A stretch of DNA of 64,000 nt from a virus: positions 1 through 64,000 of IMG/VR virus record IMGVR_UViG_3300027659_000017. One strand, written 5' to 3'. The notes below the pieces were generated by a model. The model did no database searches. It was not told where the DNA came from and worked only from the letters and a program-made list of their open reading frames with translations. Of the stretch, positions 51,277 through 61,800 are shown in pieces. Numbering within the stretch: position 1 is the stretch's first letter; every line of letters begins with the position of its first letter. Both the position numbers and the translations under genes were made by a program.

Positions 51277-54200
51277 ATGAAGAAGCAAGTAAGGATTAGA
51301 AAAGCCCTTCCAGGAGAGACCCCGGGTTACTATAACAAGACTGCTAAGTTTTTAAAAAAGGCAGCCATGGGTATGGAAGTTTCTACTACACGTACAGATC
51401 CGGCTAGAATAAATCAAATATATGATCATGTATATATCTCCTTAAAGAATGATGGAGATGCAGATACATTATATTACCAACTACTTAATCAGTATGCATT
51501 AGATAACAATACAGCATCAATGCTTATTGATTCTGCTATGGCTAAACTTGCTGATGAAGGATATGTTGATCCTGATACTGTTAAAACTGAAGATACAGAA
51601 GGAGCAGAAGGACAACCACAGGATCCTCAGAAAAAAGCAAATGAAGATGCAGAAAGAGCAGCTTCAGATGCTGAACAAGAAGAGTTGGCAATGTCCAATG
51701 ATATTTATGCTGAGGATGAGGAAAGAATGAATGATACCTCACACTTAGAGACTGAACAAGCCCAACAAGAACAAGGTTTTAAAACAGGTGGTTATTATGA
51801 TGAAGGTGGTGAAAGTGAGGAAGATGATTCTCAGTATGTTGATCCTGAGCAAGCAGCATTAGATCAATACTACTATCCGGGTACTCAGATGCAGAGACCT
51901 TTCTCTATGGAAGAGTTACTAGCTAACACACCAGGGGTGCAGAATAATGAGATTCCAGACATACGTTATTACATGCCTGACTATAATCCTGTGTCTAGTT
52001 ATTATCAAGCAGAAGATTACTTACCTACAGGAGCAGAGGGAGGAGTCACTCCTCCAATAAAAAATCTTTTTTCTGGATTAGGTTCTAAACTTACATTACC
52101 TATTATTCCAACAGGTAACCCATTAACAAACCTTTCAGCAGCTCGTAAGATAATTTCTCCTTTTACATTACTTGGAGAAGGTATGACAAGATTGCCATAT
52201 CTAGGAGCTAAGTTTACACCAAAACTAACAACTCCATTTACTCAGAATAGAACTGAGTTATGGAATGTTCTTAACGGTGCTACCCCTAAATTAGGAACAT
52301 TCAGTCAGAATGGTACTATGATTGGTGGAGCTGATGGAAGTTTGCAAGCAGATAGATTGTTATTGTATCAGGATGACGTTAAGAAAATAACCGAGAAATT
52401 AAAATATGGTGAGAATAACTTTACATTAGGTGACATATATCCTACTGCTGAACAAGATGGTTTAGTTAGTGGTATATATCCAATGGAAACAAAAATCATT
52501 GGTGGAGTAGATGACAATGGTAATCAGTTTTTTGAACTCAAGCATGGATTTGGACCAAATCAAAAGTTACCTTTTGGAACAACTTCTACTAAAGCTAAAG
52601 AAGTTACATTTAAGAATAGGTTCTATTATAACACAGATCCTGAAACTGGTGGTCTTAAGATTTTTGATCCTCTTGGTAATGAGTTAATGGCAGGTGTACA
52701 AACTAAGTCACATGTTAATAGAGGAGTATTACCTTCTTGGCTTAGTGCAAACCGTGATGTTGTAGGAAGAGACATGAACTTAAGTGGAGAAGGTACACCA
52801 TTTCCTAGTTATTTTGATTCAGTTGGAAAATTTGGACGAACAAATAATATAACAGGACTTCCTCCACTTACATGGAATGATCTCAGCACTAGAGGAAAAA
52901 TTGGTAGAGGTATTGAAACATTTGCAACTACCGGTCTAAATCAATTCTTTAGAACAGGTGCAAAGAACATACAGCAAGTAGACTATCCTGTATATGGATA
53001 TGCAAATGCTGCATTGGGTCCAAACATTCAGAACCCGGCATCTATTCCTTTTTCTCAAACAGCATCTGATATTAAGAATGCTATTAACTACAAGTACAGA
53101 TTAGGATTAAAAACAGCATTGTATGCTGGTATTCCATCTTATTTAGGCTATCAGATATATGACTCATTTGCAAATCCATGTCAATGTGATGATGCTAATG
53201 AACCTAACTTCATGGCCAAGGATACATTTGGTAAATGTCCATGTGGTACAGATGTGGGACCAACAAGAGTCTTAGATCCAGAAGCTATACCGGTAGAAGA
53301 AAATACTGTAGAACCAAGTGACTTGGAAAGACCTGATAGTATTCAATTCTTAGAAGGCCAACATCCATCTGACTATAATTACTACAGATACAATGATTCA
53401 AATATTGTTAATCCAAATATTCAAAATGAAGCTATAGGAGATGACTTTAAGAAAGGTGGTGTAACTAAGAACAGATTCATTAAGAAAATGGTTGAGATGT
53501 ATGCCGAAGGTGGTGATACTGATTTAGGACTATTTGGTCAAGGTAAACGTACAGATACCTTAACTGATGATGTTACAAATAGAAAGACTTCTTTCTTAAA
53601 TACATTAAAGAATAATTCAAACAAAGCAGTATCTGCAGATATCTATAAAAATGCCCAAGGAAATCCACAGGTTCTAAACATGTTGATGAAAGATGGTCCT
53701 AAAGAAAATCTTGCAGAAGATGCATTTGAAACAAATAAGTTAAGCACTGATCCTACTGCAGCATATGGGGGATTCATTGATATGGATTCTGATGATCCTC
53801 TTACAAAATTTATTTATGGAGGAGATGAGACTGAGTACTATGAGCCATATGGATTAACTCAAGCAAGAGATGGTATTACTATTCAGAATAGAGCAGGAGA
53901 TCTAAGAGGTGTGCAAGGTCAAATGGACTTTGATGAATGGTCTCAAGGAGAACAAGAAGATTGGGAAGCTGCAAATCCAGGTGAAGATTTTGAAGCATGG
54001 AGAAGCAGTCCAGAAGCACAGGATTCATATATTAATTACATTAATTTTTATAATGATTCTTTGGATGAGTACTTTAATGAGGGTCAGAGAACAAGAACAT
54101 TTGATCCTAATGCACCTGGTGTAGTGTCTGATACTTTTAATCCTTGTGGTCCGGGTACAGTTTGGAGTAAAACATACCAAACATGTGTCCCAAAAGCTAC

Positions 54201-55386
54201 AATAAATCCCATCCCTACACCAGTAAGAATGCCTCAAGGTTTATTCAGAACACTAGCTCCTTGGAATCCAGCATTAACTGCAGCTGGATCATGGGTAAAA
54301 CAAAAAGGTACTCCATACTATATCAATGATGGTCAATCATACAATGGTCTAATGCCTTCAACACCTGTAGCTAGTTATACTACCAAAGCAGGTAGAAATG
54401 GTGAACGTAAGAAATGGCTTGATATCTATGAAGTAGATGGTGATGGTACAGGTACTGAAGTTCCTATGGAAGATTTAAGTCAGTTTGAACAGATGATGAG
54501 ACATCGTCCTAATAAAGCTGGTAAGAAACCTAGCCGTAAAGAATATCTTAACTCAAAGTTGAGAGAAGATTCTTGGAACAATGAAAATTGGGATCAATTA
54601 TCTGAAAGAGATAAGAGAGCAGCTAGAAATACCTACACATTTGAAAATGAAGATGAGAGAAACTTGTGGGATAATATAAGATATAGAGCTCAAGGAACTA
54701 GATATAGTGAATCTGGTAGAACCAAAAAAGTAAAAGAAAGAAGATTGGGTGGTGAAAGTGAATCCACTAATGGCTTTGGTAACAGTTCTAATTCATCTGT
54801 ACTAGACCCATTCTCTGCATCAGGAAATCTATCTGCAAATCAGTCTCAAGCAAATTCATTAGGTCAGCCCCCTATTAATTATAACCCTATGGGAGATAAT
54901 CCTTTTTCTTTTGATAAAGAACAAGGACATACCCTAGGTAAATCTGAAAATGCTGGAGATAAAAAATATGTAGGTGTTGAACGGAAACGAAAGGATATCT
55001 ACAATCTTGACCCTGAAGGTATGATCAATGTTGGTAATAATGCTGCCAGAGGTGTATTAGGTGCCTGGGATAGAATAAAGAATGCAAAGATTGAGTTCAA
55101 TAACACTCTAGACATCACAGATCCGTATAATAACTATGCATCATCTTATGATATTAGAAAAGGAAACTGGAATGACACTGGACATAAAGCAGGTTCATTG
55201 AATTATGATCAAAAAGGTTCTGATAGAAATAGTCAATCAACCTTTGGTAGTGGTAAAAGATATGGTGGTTATATGGCCTATGGTGGTTATACTGAACCAG
55301 GATATGAAGATGACGAAGAAGTTTACATGACTCCAGAAGAACTAGAACAATTCTTAGCAGCAGGAGGACAAGTTGAATATTTATAA
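51277..55386 (+). CDS. Giant internal-type protein with Gly-Gly motifs
   Basis: This is a 1369-residue protein. It has a basic N-terminus (KKQVRIRKALPGETPGYY) like two of its neighbours, an acidic, probably disordered part near 100-190, then a globular region (about 270-640) with a weaker copy of the repeat module (KIIGGVDDNGNQFFELKHGF). Cys loops occur near 632 (CQCDDANEP, FGKCPCGT) and 958-971 (CGPGTVWSKTYQTC). Gly-Gly motifs occur in FKTGGYYDEGG (about 168), KKGGVTKNR and AEGGDTD. The end is YMTPEELEQFLAAGGQVEYL, the same tail as two other giant proteins. It is probably packaged with DNA. Confidence 0.6.
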   Translation: MKKQVRIRKALPGETPGYYNKTAKFLKKAAMGMEVSTTRTDPARINQIYDHVYISLKNDGDADTLYYQLLNQYALDNNTASMLIDSAMAKLADEGYVDPDTVKTEDTEGAEGQPQDPQKKANEDAERAASDAEQEELAMSNDIYAEDEERMNDTSHLETEQAQQEQGFKTGGYYDEGGESEEDDSQYVDPEQAALDQYYYPGTQMQRPFSMEELLANTPGVQNNEIPDIRYYMPDYNPVSSYYQAEDYLPTGAEGGVTPPIKNLFSGLGSKLTLPIIPTGNPLTNLSAARKIISPFTLLGEGMTRLPYLGAKFTPKLTTPFTQNRTELWNVLNGATPKLGTFSQNGTMIGGADGSLQADRLLLYQDDVKKITEKLKYGENNFTLGDIYPTAEQDGLVSGIYPMETKIIGGVDDNGNQFFELKHGFGPNQKLPFGTTSTKAKEVTFKNRFYYNTDPETGGLKIFDPLGNELMAGVQTKSHVNRGVLPSWLSANRDVVGRDMNLSGEGTPFPSYFDSVGKFGRTNNITGLPPLTWNDLSTRGKIGRGIETFATTGLNQFFRTGAKNIQQVDYPVYGYANAALGPNIQNPASIPFSQTASDIKNAINYKYRLGLKTALYAGIPSYLGYQIYDSFANPCQCDDANEPNFMAKDTFGKCPCGTDVGPTRVLDPEAIPVEENTVEPSDLERPDSIQFLEGQHPSDYNYYRYNDSNIVNPNIQNEAIGDDFKKGGVTKNRFIKKMVEMYAEGGDTDLGLFGQGKRTDTLTDDVTNRKTSFLNTLKNNSNKAVSADIYKNAQGNPQVLNMLMKDGPKENLAEDAFETNKLSTDPTAAYGGFIDMDSDDPLTKFIYGGDETEYYEPYGLTQARDGITIQNRAGDLRGVQGQMDFDEWSQGEQEDWEAANPGEDFEAWRSSPEAQDSYINYINFYNDSLDEYFNEGQRTRTFDPNAPGVVSDTFNPCGPGTVWSKTYQTCVPKATINPIPTPVRMPQGLFRTLAPWNPALTAAGSWVKQKGTPYYINDGQSYNGLMPSTPVASYTTKAGRNGERKKWLDIYEVDGDGTGTEVPMEDLSQFEQMMRHRPNKAGKKPSRKEYLNSKLREDSWNNENWDQLSERDKRAARNTYTFENEDERNLWDNIRYRAQGTRYSESGRTKKVKERRLGGESESTNGFGNSSNSSVLDPFSASGNLSANQSQANSLGQPPINYNPMGDNPFSFDKEQGHTLGKSENAGDKKYVGVERKRKDIYNLDPEGMINVGNNAARGVLGAWDRIKNAKIEFNNTLDITDPYNNYASSYDIRKGNWNDTGHKAGSLNYDQKGSDRNSQSTFGSGKRYGGYMAYGGYTEPGYEDDEEVYMTPEELEQFLAAGGQVEYL

Positions 55387-55394
55387 GCAAACCA

Positions 55395-58300
55395 ATGATA
55401 AAAGTTAGAATTAAAAAATTGCCGAAGGCAAAAACAGGATACCAACTTCAAGGAGCTTTGGTTAATGATGTTCCTGCAATGGGAGGAGCAGATTACAATG
55501 CATACATTGGTAAAGAAAAACTTAGAGAGAGTAAATATATTACTGCTGTTCCAAGAGATAAAGCTAATCTAGAGGCTGAGGGAGGTGAAACTGTTTACGG
55601 TGACATCAATGGAGATGGAATGCCGGAACATAAAATCATCAAAGGACCAAGACACCATGCTGGTGGAGTACCACTAAGTCTTCCTGAAGATACATTTATC
55701 TTTAGTGATACAAGAAGTATGAGAGTTAAGGACCCGACAATACTTGCTATGTTTGGTAAGTCTCCTGGTAAGTCTTATACCCCAGCTGAATTGGCTAAAC
55801 AATATGATATCCAGAAGTACAGAAAGATTTTAGAAGATCCTGATACAGATGCAATAGAAAGAAAGTCTGCTGAGTTGATGATCAAAAAGTATGTTATTAA
55901 GTTAGGATGTCTTGCTCTTGCACAAGAGTCAATGAAAGGATTCCCACAAGGGATTCCTGTTGTTGCTAAACCATGTATGGAAGCAAGAGGTATTACAGAA
56001 GAACAAATCTTGCCAAGTAAAGAAATCTCTGGTTTGAATGATCAGCTGAAGAAACAAATGGAGCAGCAACAGAATTCTGAAGAGACAATGGAATCAGAGA
56101 ATCAGCAGAATCCTATGGAAGAAGCTCAGGAGATGAACCAAGGTCAACCAGTAGCTCAAGCACAACAAAGTCCATCACCAGAAGCAATGATGAGATTTGG
56201 TGGTATGAGAAGATTGAGAAGAGCTGCAGAAGGAATGATGCAACCATCTCCAGAAGAGATGGCTATGATGCAACAACAACAGCAACAACCACAACAAGGT
56301 GGGGGTGATGAGATGATGCAAATCATGCAAGAGGTTCAGGCTGCACTACAAAGAGGTGCACAACCTAATGAAGTTGTTATGAGTTTATTACAGAATGGTC
56401 TTCCACCTGAAGCTATAGTACAGATATTTACACAACTTGGTGCTTCACAAGAAGAGGCTGTGGGTATTATCCAACAAGCTATGTCTCAACAACAAGGTGG
56501 TGGAGAAGATCCAATGATGGCTCAAGGTCCTCCAATGTCTGAGCAAGAAATGATGCAGCAACAAGGAGCTCCAATGGCAATGTATGGTATGTCTATGGGA
56601 GGGTATGATATGCCTTTCTATGATATTCCACAAGCTGAGTATGGTATGGCAATGGGTGCTAACCCACAAAACTATCAAGGAAGACAAGGTAGAGTACCTT
56701 CTACAGGTCCTATGTACAATTTAGCTAAAGCACAAAATGGTGTAGAAACACCTGCACCAATTGTCATTGATGGTACTGCAATGACTGATGCACAAATTGA
56801 ACAAGAAATTTGGAACATTAAACAAAAAGACCCAAATGCTGTAGTACATGTTAAACGTAAGGATGAAAAAGGAAATGTTAAAACACAAGTATTAAAACAA
56901 TCTGGTTTTACAGTTCCTACTGGAAAAGATCTTGATGCTGCTGGTTTAGAGGGGTTCCCTGATACACCAAATGGTAGAATGGCAGCTGCACAGTATTTAT
57001 TGATTAAAGAAAATATGTCTAACCCAGCGGTTAGAAAAGAAATGATTGCTAATACAAGATCAGTTGTTGAAAATCCAGAAGCTTGGAGAGGAAAAGGTTC
57101 AACAAGTGCCGATCCAAATGATAAATGGTCTGTTAAATACGGTACTGAACCAACTGATGAGGAAATCATTAATGCTTCTTTGATGTTAAATAAAAGAAAC
57201 TTGATGTTCCAAGCAAATGATGTGGATCCTCAATTGTTTTCTGACGTAGGTAATAAATTAGATGACCCAGCTACTGTAGTTAGTGAAGGTTATATAAATC
57301 CTAAAACACAAAAACCTTATACTACAACAGAGGCAACAGCTGCTATTAATGATTTAAGAAGTAAAGGTTTTACAAGTGTAGCCACAATGGCACAAAATCT
57401 TGGAGTTCCATTGGATCCAAGAGGTAAAGACAGAGTACTTCAACAATCTACAATGCATGCTTATGCACTTTCACATAAAAACTTTAGTGAAGGTAAATAT
57501 GATAACGACCCTAATACAAAGTATGCAATGGATAACTTCTTGGGTAATGTTAATCAAGTACAATCCGGAGCTGGTGATGAATCTACTATGGGAGGTTTAT
57601 ATGGTGCATTAGGTAATAAGATTTCACCTCTTGATGACGAGTATGATTATTCAAATAACAATTGGTATCAAACAAATTCAAGAGGTAGTCTTCAAAGAGG
57701 TAAATATACAACTTGGGGTGATACTCAAGCTGGTGAATACTTTATGGTAGGTAAAAGAAGTCAAGTTTATGACGATTTACCAGCAGATCCAAACTGTCAA
57801 TGTGAAGATCAAAGTAAACCTAACTATAGTACATACAAAGATGACAAAGGAAACTGTACATGTACACCACCTACTGAAGTAAAGAATTGTCCTTGTGTTA
57901 AATCAGATGGTACTGAGATAAACATGACACCTAATCCGGATAATACATGTCCTCCTTGTACTGAAGATAAGCAAGTTCCAGTTCCTAAACCTCCTGCTGA
58001 GTTTTGGTTGCAAGATACAATCAAGACTGCTGGTGCATTTGGGGATTTGATGGGTGTTAAAAAATACATGGGATGGTCACCGGGAATGGATTACAAAAAT
58101 CCACGACCTACATTCTTAGATCCTACAAGAGAACTTGCTGCCAATTCAGAACAAGCAGGTATTCAATCTCAAGCATTAGGTCAATTTGCTGGGTCACAAG
58201 CATTGTCTGCAAGATCAGCAGGTATTCAAGGTCAAGCTGGCAAGAATGCTGCAGATATACTTTCTAAGTATAACAATGCTAATGTCAACATAGCAAATCA

Positions 58301-58838
58301 ATTTGAGTTAAAAGGTACTGATATTGCAAACCAAAACACTGCATTAAGACAAGCAAATGCTTCTAAACTTTATGACCAGAATACTATTGCAAATCAGCAG
58401 TTTGATAATTCTAAGTTGGCATTGAGAAACAACTTGAGAAACTACTATACTAATGCTATTACTAATAAATGGAAGACAGATGCATTAAATCAAATGTATC
58501 CTAACTATGCAGTAAGACCTGGTAATGGTGGTGAGATGGGATTCCAACCAACACCAAGATCAGTAACTGGTCAAGGAGCTGGTAGTACTACAGGTAGTTG
58601 GCAAAAAGCAATGGATGAATGTAAAGCAAACAACCCTGGAGCAAGTGAAGCAGTATTGTTAGCTTGTGCTAAATCTTCAACAGGTTCATATGGTTCACAA
58701 CCAAGTACAGGAGCTAATGCAAATGCTGTCAATACAATGTATGGTTCTCAACAACCTCAACGTGAAAGAGATGGAGGAGAAATATATGATGATGGTGGTT
58801 ATGTTCACATTAACTCATGGCTTCCATTTATCTTGTAA
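55395..58838 (+). CDS. Giant internal-type protein, Gln-rich
   Basis: This is a 1147-residue protein. It starts with the basic leader MIKVRIKKLPKAKTGYQ. Residues 50-165 hold the conserved part LEAEGGETVYGDINGDGMPE and GPRHHAGGVPLSLPEDTFIF, known from internal proteins of crAss-like and other Bacteroidota phages. From about 220 to 420 the sequence is Gln/Met-rich and repetitive. Cys-rich stretches lie near 800-860 (CQCEDQSKPN, CTCTPP, NCPCVK, CPPC). Long helices follow (about 910-1040). It ends GGYVHINSWLPFIL, not the shared tail. A cargo or ejection role is inferred. Confidence 0.6.
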   Translation: MIKVRIKKLPKAKTGYQLQGALVNDVPAMGGADYNAYIGKEKLRESKYITAVPRDKANLEAEGGETVYGDINGDGMPEHKIIKGPRHHAGGVPLSLPEDTFIFSDTRSMRVKDPTILAMFGKSPGKSYTPAELAKQYDIQKYRKILEDPDTDAIERKSAELMIKKYVIKLGCLALAQESMKGFPQGIPVVAKPCMEARGITEEQILPSKEISGLNDQLKKQMEQQQNSEETMESENQQNPMEEAQEMNQGQPVAQAQQSPSPEAMMRFGGMRRLRRAAEGMMQPSPEEMAMMQQQQQQPQQGGGDEMMQIMQEVQAALQRGAQPNEVVMSLLQNGLPPEAIVQIFTQLGASQEEAVGIIQQAMSQQQGGGEDPMMAQGPPMSEQEMMQQQGAPMAMYGMSMGGYDMPFYDIPQAEYGMAMGANPQNYQGRQGRVPSTGPMYNLAKAQNGVETPAPIVIDGTAMTDAQIEQEIWNIKQKDPNAVVHVKRKDEKGNVKTQVLKQSGFTVPTGKDLDAAGLEGFPDTPNGRMAAAQYLLIKENMSNPAVRKEMIANTRSVVENPEAWRGKGSTSADPNDKWSVKYGTEPTDEEIINASLMLNKRNLMFQANDVDPQLFSDVGNKLDDPATVVSEGYINPKTQKPYTTTEATAAINDLRSKGFTSVATMAQNLGVPLDPRGKDRVLQQSTMHAYALSHKNFSEGKYDNDPNTKYAMDNFLGNVNQVQSGAGDESTMGGLYGALGNKISPLDDEYDYSNNNWYQTNSRGSLQRGKYTTWGDTQAGEYFMVGKRSQVYDDLPADPNCQCEDQSKPNYSTYKDDKGNCTCTPPTEVKNCPCVKSDGTEINMTPNPDNTCPPCTEDKQVPVPKPPAEFWLQDTIKTAGAFGDLMGVKKYMGWSPGMDYKNPRPTFLDPTRELAANSEQAGIQSQALGQFAGSQALSARSAGIQGQAGKNAADILSKYNNANVNIANQFELKGTDIANQNTALRQANASKLYDQNTIANQQFDNSKLALRNNLRNYYTNAITNKWKTDALNQMYPNYAVRPGNGGEMGFQPTPRSVTGQGAGSTTGSWQKAMDECKANNPGASEAVLLACAKSSTGSYGSQPSTGANANAVNTMYGSQQPQRERDGGEIYDDGGYVHINSWLPFIL

Positions 58839-58894
58839 ACTTTAGAGGTTTATTAAACTTATAAAATTTTAATAGTTTTACACAAACATAAATT

Positions 58895-61800
58895 ATGGCA
58901 ACGTATTTACAAGGAGTCACAGATTATATACCAGATTATCAGCCGTTTCAACCTGATTTAAATTTCTATGGTAATTTACTACAAGCTAAGCAAAATCAAT
59001 ATGATACTAACTGGCAATCATTAAATAATTTATATGGTCAACTTTACGGTGCAGATTTAACTCACGAGTTAAATATTAAAAAGAAAGATGAGCTTCTAAA
59101 ACAAATTGATTTCAATGTTAAAAGAATAACAGGTCTGGATCTTTCCCTAGAGCAGAATGTAACTCAAGCTATGCAAGTATTCAAACCATTCTATGAGGAT
59201 AGGTATCTTATGAAAGATATGGCCTGGACTAAGAACTGGAAGAATACATATAACTCAGCTAATGCATTAAAGAACTCACAAGACGAGAAGCAAAGAAAAC
59301 AATGGTGGTCTACAGGTGTTCAGGGACTAGATATTAGAAGACAAATGTTTAAGGATGCTACATTAGATGAGACCTTAAATATGGGTAATGCACAGTATAC
59401 TCCATTTGTAAATGCAGTTACTGAGTATTTAGATCTTGCAAAGAAGTATGATGTTGGTGCCGTAACACAGTTACCTGATGAGTCTGGTTTGTATTTGGTA
59501 CGAAAGAAAAATGGTGAATTGATTTTACCTACTCTACAGAATATGTTCTTGGCTGAATATACTAATAGACCTGACATACAGGATATGTATAGAGAGCAGG
59601 CATTTGTAGAAAGAATGAATTATTCTTATCAGAATGCTGAGAAGTTTGGTGGTAGTAAATTAGAAGCTGAGAAGGATTACATCAAAGCAAAATATGATTG
59701 GTTGCAGAAATATTCAGAAAGTAAGAATGTTAAAGCACAAGATGAATTAAATACTACTAAGAACTTACAAGGACAGCTTGAACAAGATATCAATAAAGGT
59801 AATGTGAATCCTCAACAGTTATCTTATGCAGAAAGACTTAATCAAGGTCTCAAAGTAAATAGTGCTATTGCTGAAGATGCTCAAAAGTTAGATGATCAAA
59901 TTAATGATAAGCAAAATACTGTTGCTACTCAAGGTTACAATGAAGATATCTTAAGTGATATAGAACTTGCAAGATTAAAAGTAGACTCAGGATTTGCTTC
60001 TGTGGCAGCTGAACAAGATATTATGAGAGCTGCCAATGATTATGCTATGACTAACTACGAAGTTGAGTACAAAGCTAATCCTGTTGGTCTAGAGTTCTTA
60101 AGAGATAAACAAGCAAGAGCAAGACAAAGACAAGGTCACACGGATAGATTGGAAGAAATCCAAGCTCAAAGTGATGCTAGAATGTGGGAAAAAGCTGTTG
60201 ATTACAATGTTGGAAAGAACTATTGGAGTTTTGATAAAGATGGTAAGATAAATACCAATCCTCAAGTAAATGGATTTGGTATTACGTTTACTACTCCTGA
60301 CGGAACATCATCTGGTGAAGTTATGTCTATAGATGCAGCAAATCAATTGATGAGAACTCAAATGATTAGTGAGCATGCTACTGAACCAGTAAGTAACTTG
60401 ATGAAGTTTGTGCAGAATGGTGTTAATTCTAATTCATTTACTGCTGCACAGATTGCTCAGTTTGTATTGAAACTTAACCCAAGTGATCCTCTGGCAAAGA
60501 AGATTATGAAAGAAGGTAGTAAAAATTACAGACCGGAAATCATTAAAGTATGGAATAGTGTATGGCAAAGTTATAATGCAGATCCAACTGGCTTTACTCA
60601 AAAAACTGTAAACTCGGGACAGATTTATAACATCAATGAGTTGATGCAAAGTTGGGCTACTAAACATGCTGGAAGTGAGTTGTCTAAAACATATTTTGGA
60701 GATCAATCAATGGTTAAGTTGAACCAACTTGCACGAACTGATGATGCATTGAATAGTGTAAGAAATAAAAACTACGATAAGATCCGAAATAAGTTTACTA
60801 CTGACTTGAATTATATTGTTCAGAATGTAAAAAGTAAAGATCCGGAAACTTATGCTAATGTTACAGATGCAAAGGTTCAACAAGCTGTAGAACTAATGAT
60901 GACAAGATATATCTTAGATGGTAAAGGTAATACAGATGATTTTGAAAAAATTGCACCTGAAGTAGATAAGCAAGTTGCAGCTATACTAGGTTTCAATATT
61001 GGTAAGAAAACAGACCAAAAGGCAGATATGAACTGGTATAACTATGTATTCCCATTAACCAATGTTCCTAAAATAGTTAATTCTGGTAGAGAAGTAGTAA
61101 GAGATGAGGCTTCTTGGGTAAAAGATGTATTTGATAATTCATTTGAAGAACTTGCTATGGATATGAATCCTGAAACAGGACTTCAAACATATCCTAATAA
61201 TGCCACTAAAAGATCTGGTGACAAAGTATCATTAGCTACTGAAACTGGAAACATGATGGTAGCTCCAGGTATTAGATGGGATCCAGGAAATCAGTCTGCT
61301 TCTCAAATGTTTACAACTATCATGGGTACTAACTGGGGCCAAGATGAGTATAAATATAGAATTACTACTAATGGTAACATACTTCCAGGTTCTGAAGAAG
61401 AATGGGAAGATACAGGAGTTTCTCAAAGTGAAGCCGTTGCAATTGTTAGAGAACTACAGATGAGACTTAACACAGATAAGGAGCTTTCAAACTTTATGAT
61501 TGGTGCCACTACAATGTCTATGGAAAGCAATGGTTTGGGTTCTATGAAAGTAAATGCTCCAAGAGACCTGATTGAAAAGGTTATTAAAGGAATGGCTGGT
61601 GAAGATGCAAAAGAAAATGATCTTAAAAATAAGATTGACAAAATCTACCAGAACGGTATTACTTTTATTGCACCTAAAAATGTATGGGAAAGTAACAAAC
61701 TATTTGGTATGCAGTTCCCGTCTCCTACTGAAATTCTCCTAAGACAGGGTCCTATTGAATATGAAGATCCTGCTGGAAATGGTTTTTACAAAATTGAAAA

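Noticed and set aside
10868-54124. Short forward frames inside the large genes
   Set aside because: They lie in another frame of long conserved genes, with biased composition and no start context; treated as shadows.
56230-56560. Gln/Met-rich repeat region as a mobile element or CRISPR-like repeat
   Set aside because: It is a low-complexity protein repeat (CAA/CAG and ATG codons) within one reading frame, without regular DNA repeats and spacers.
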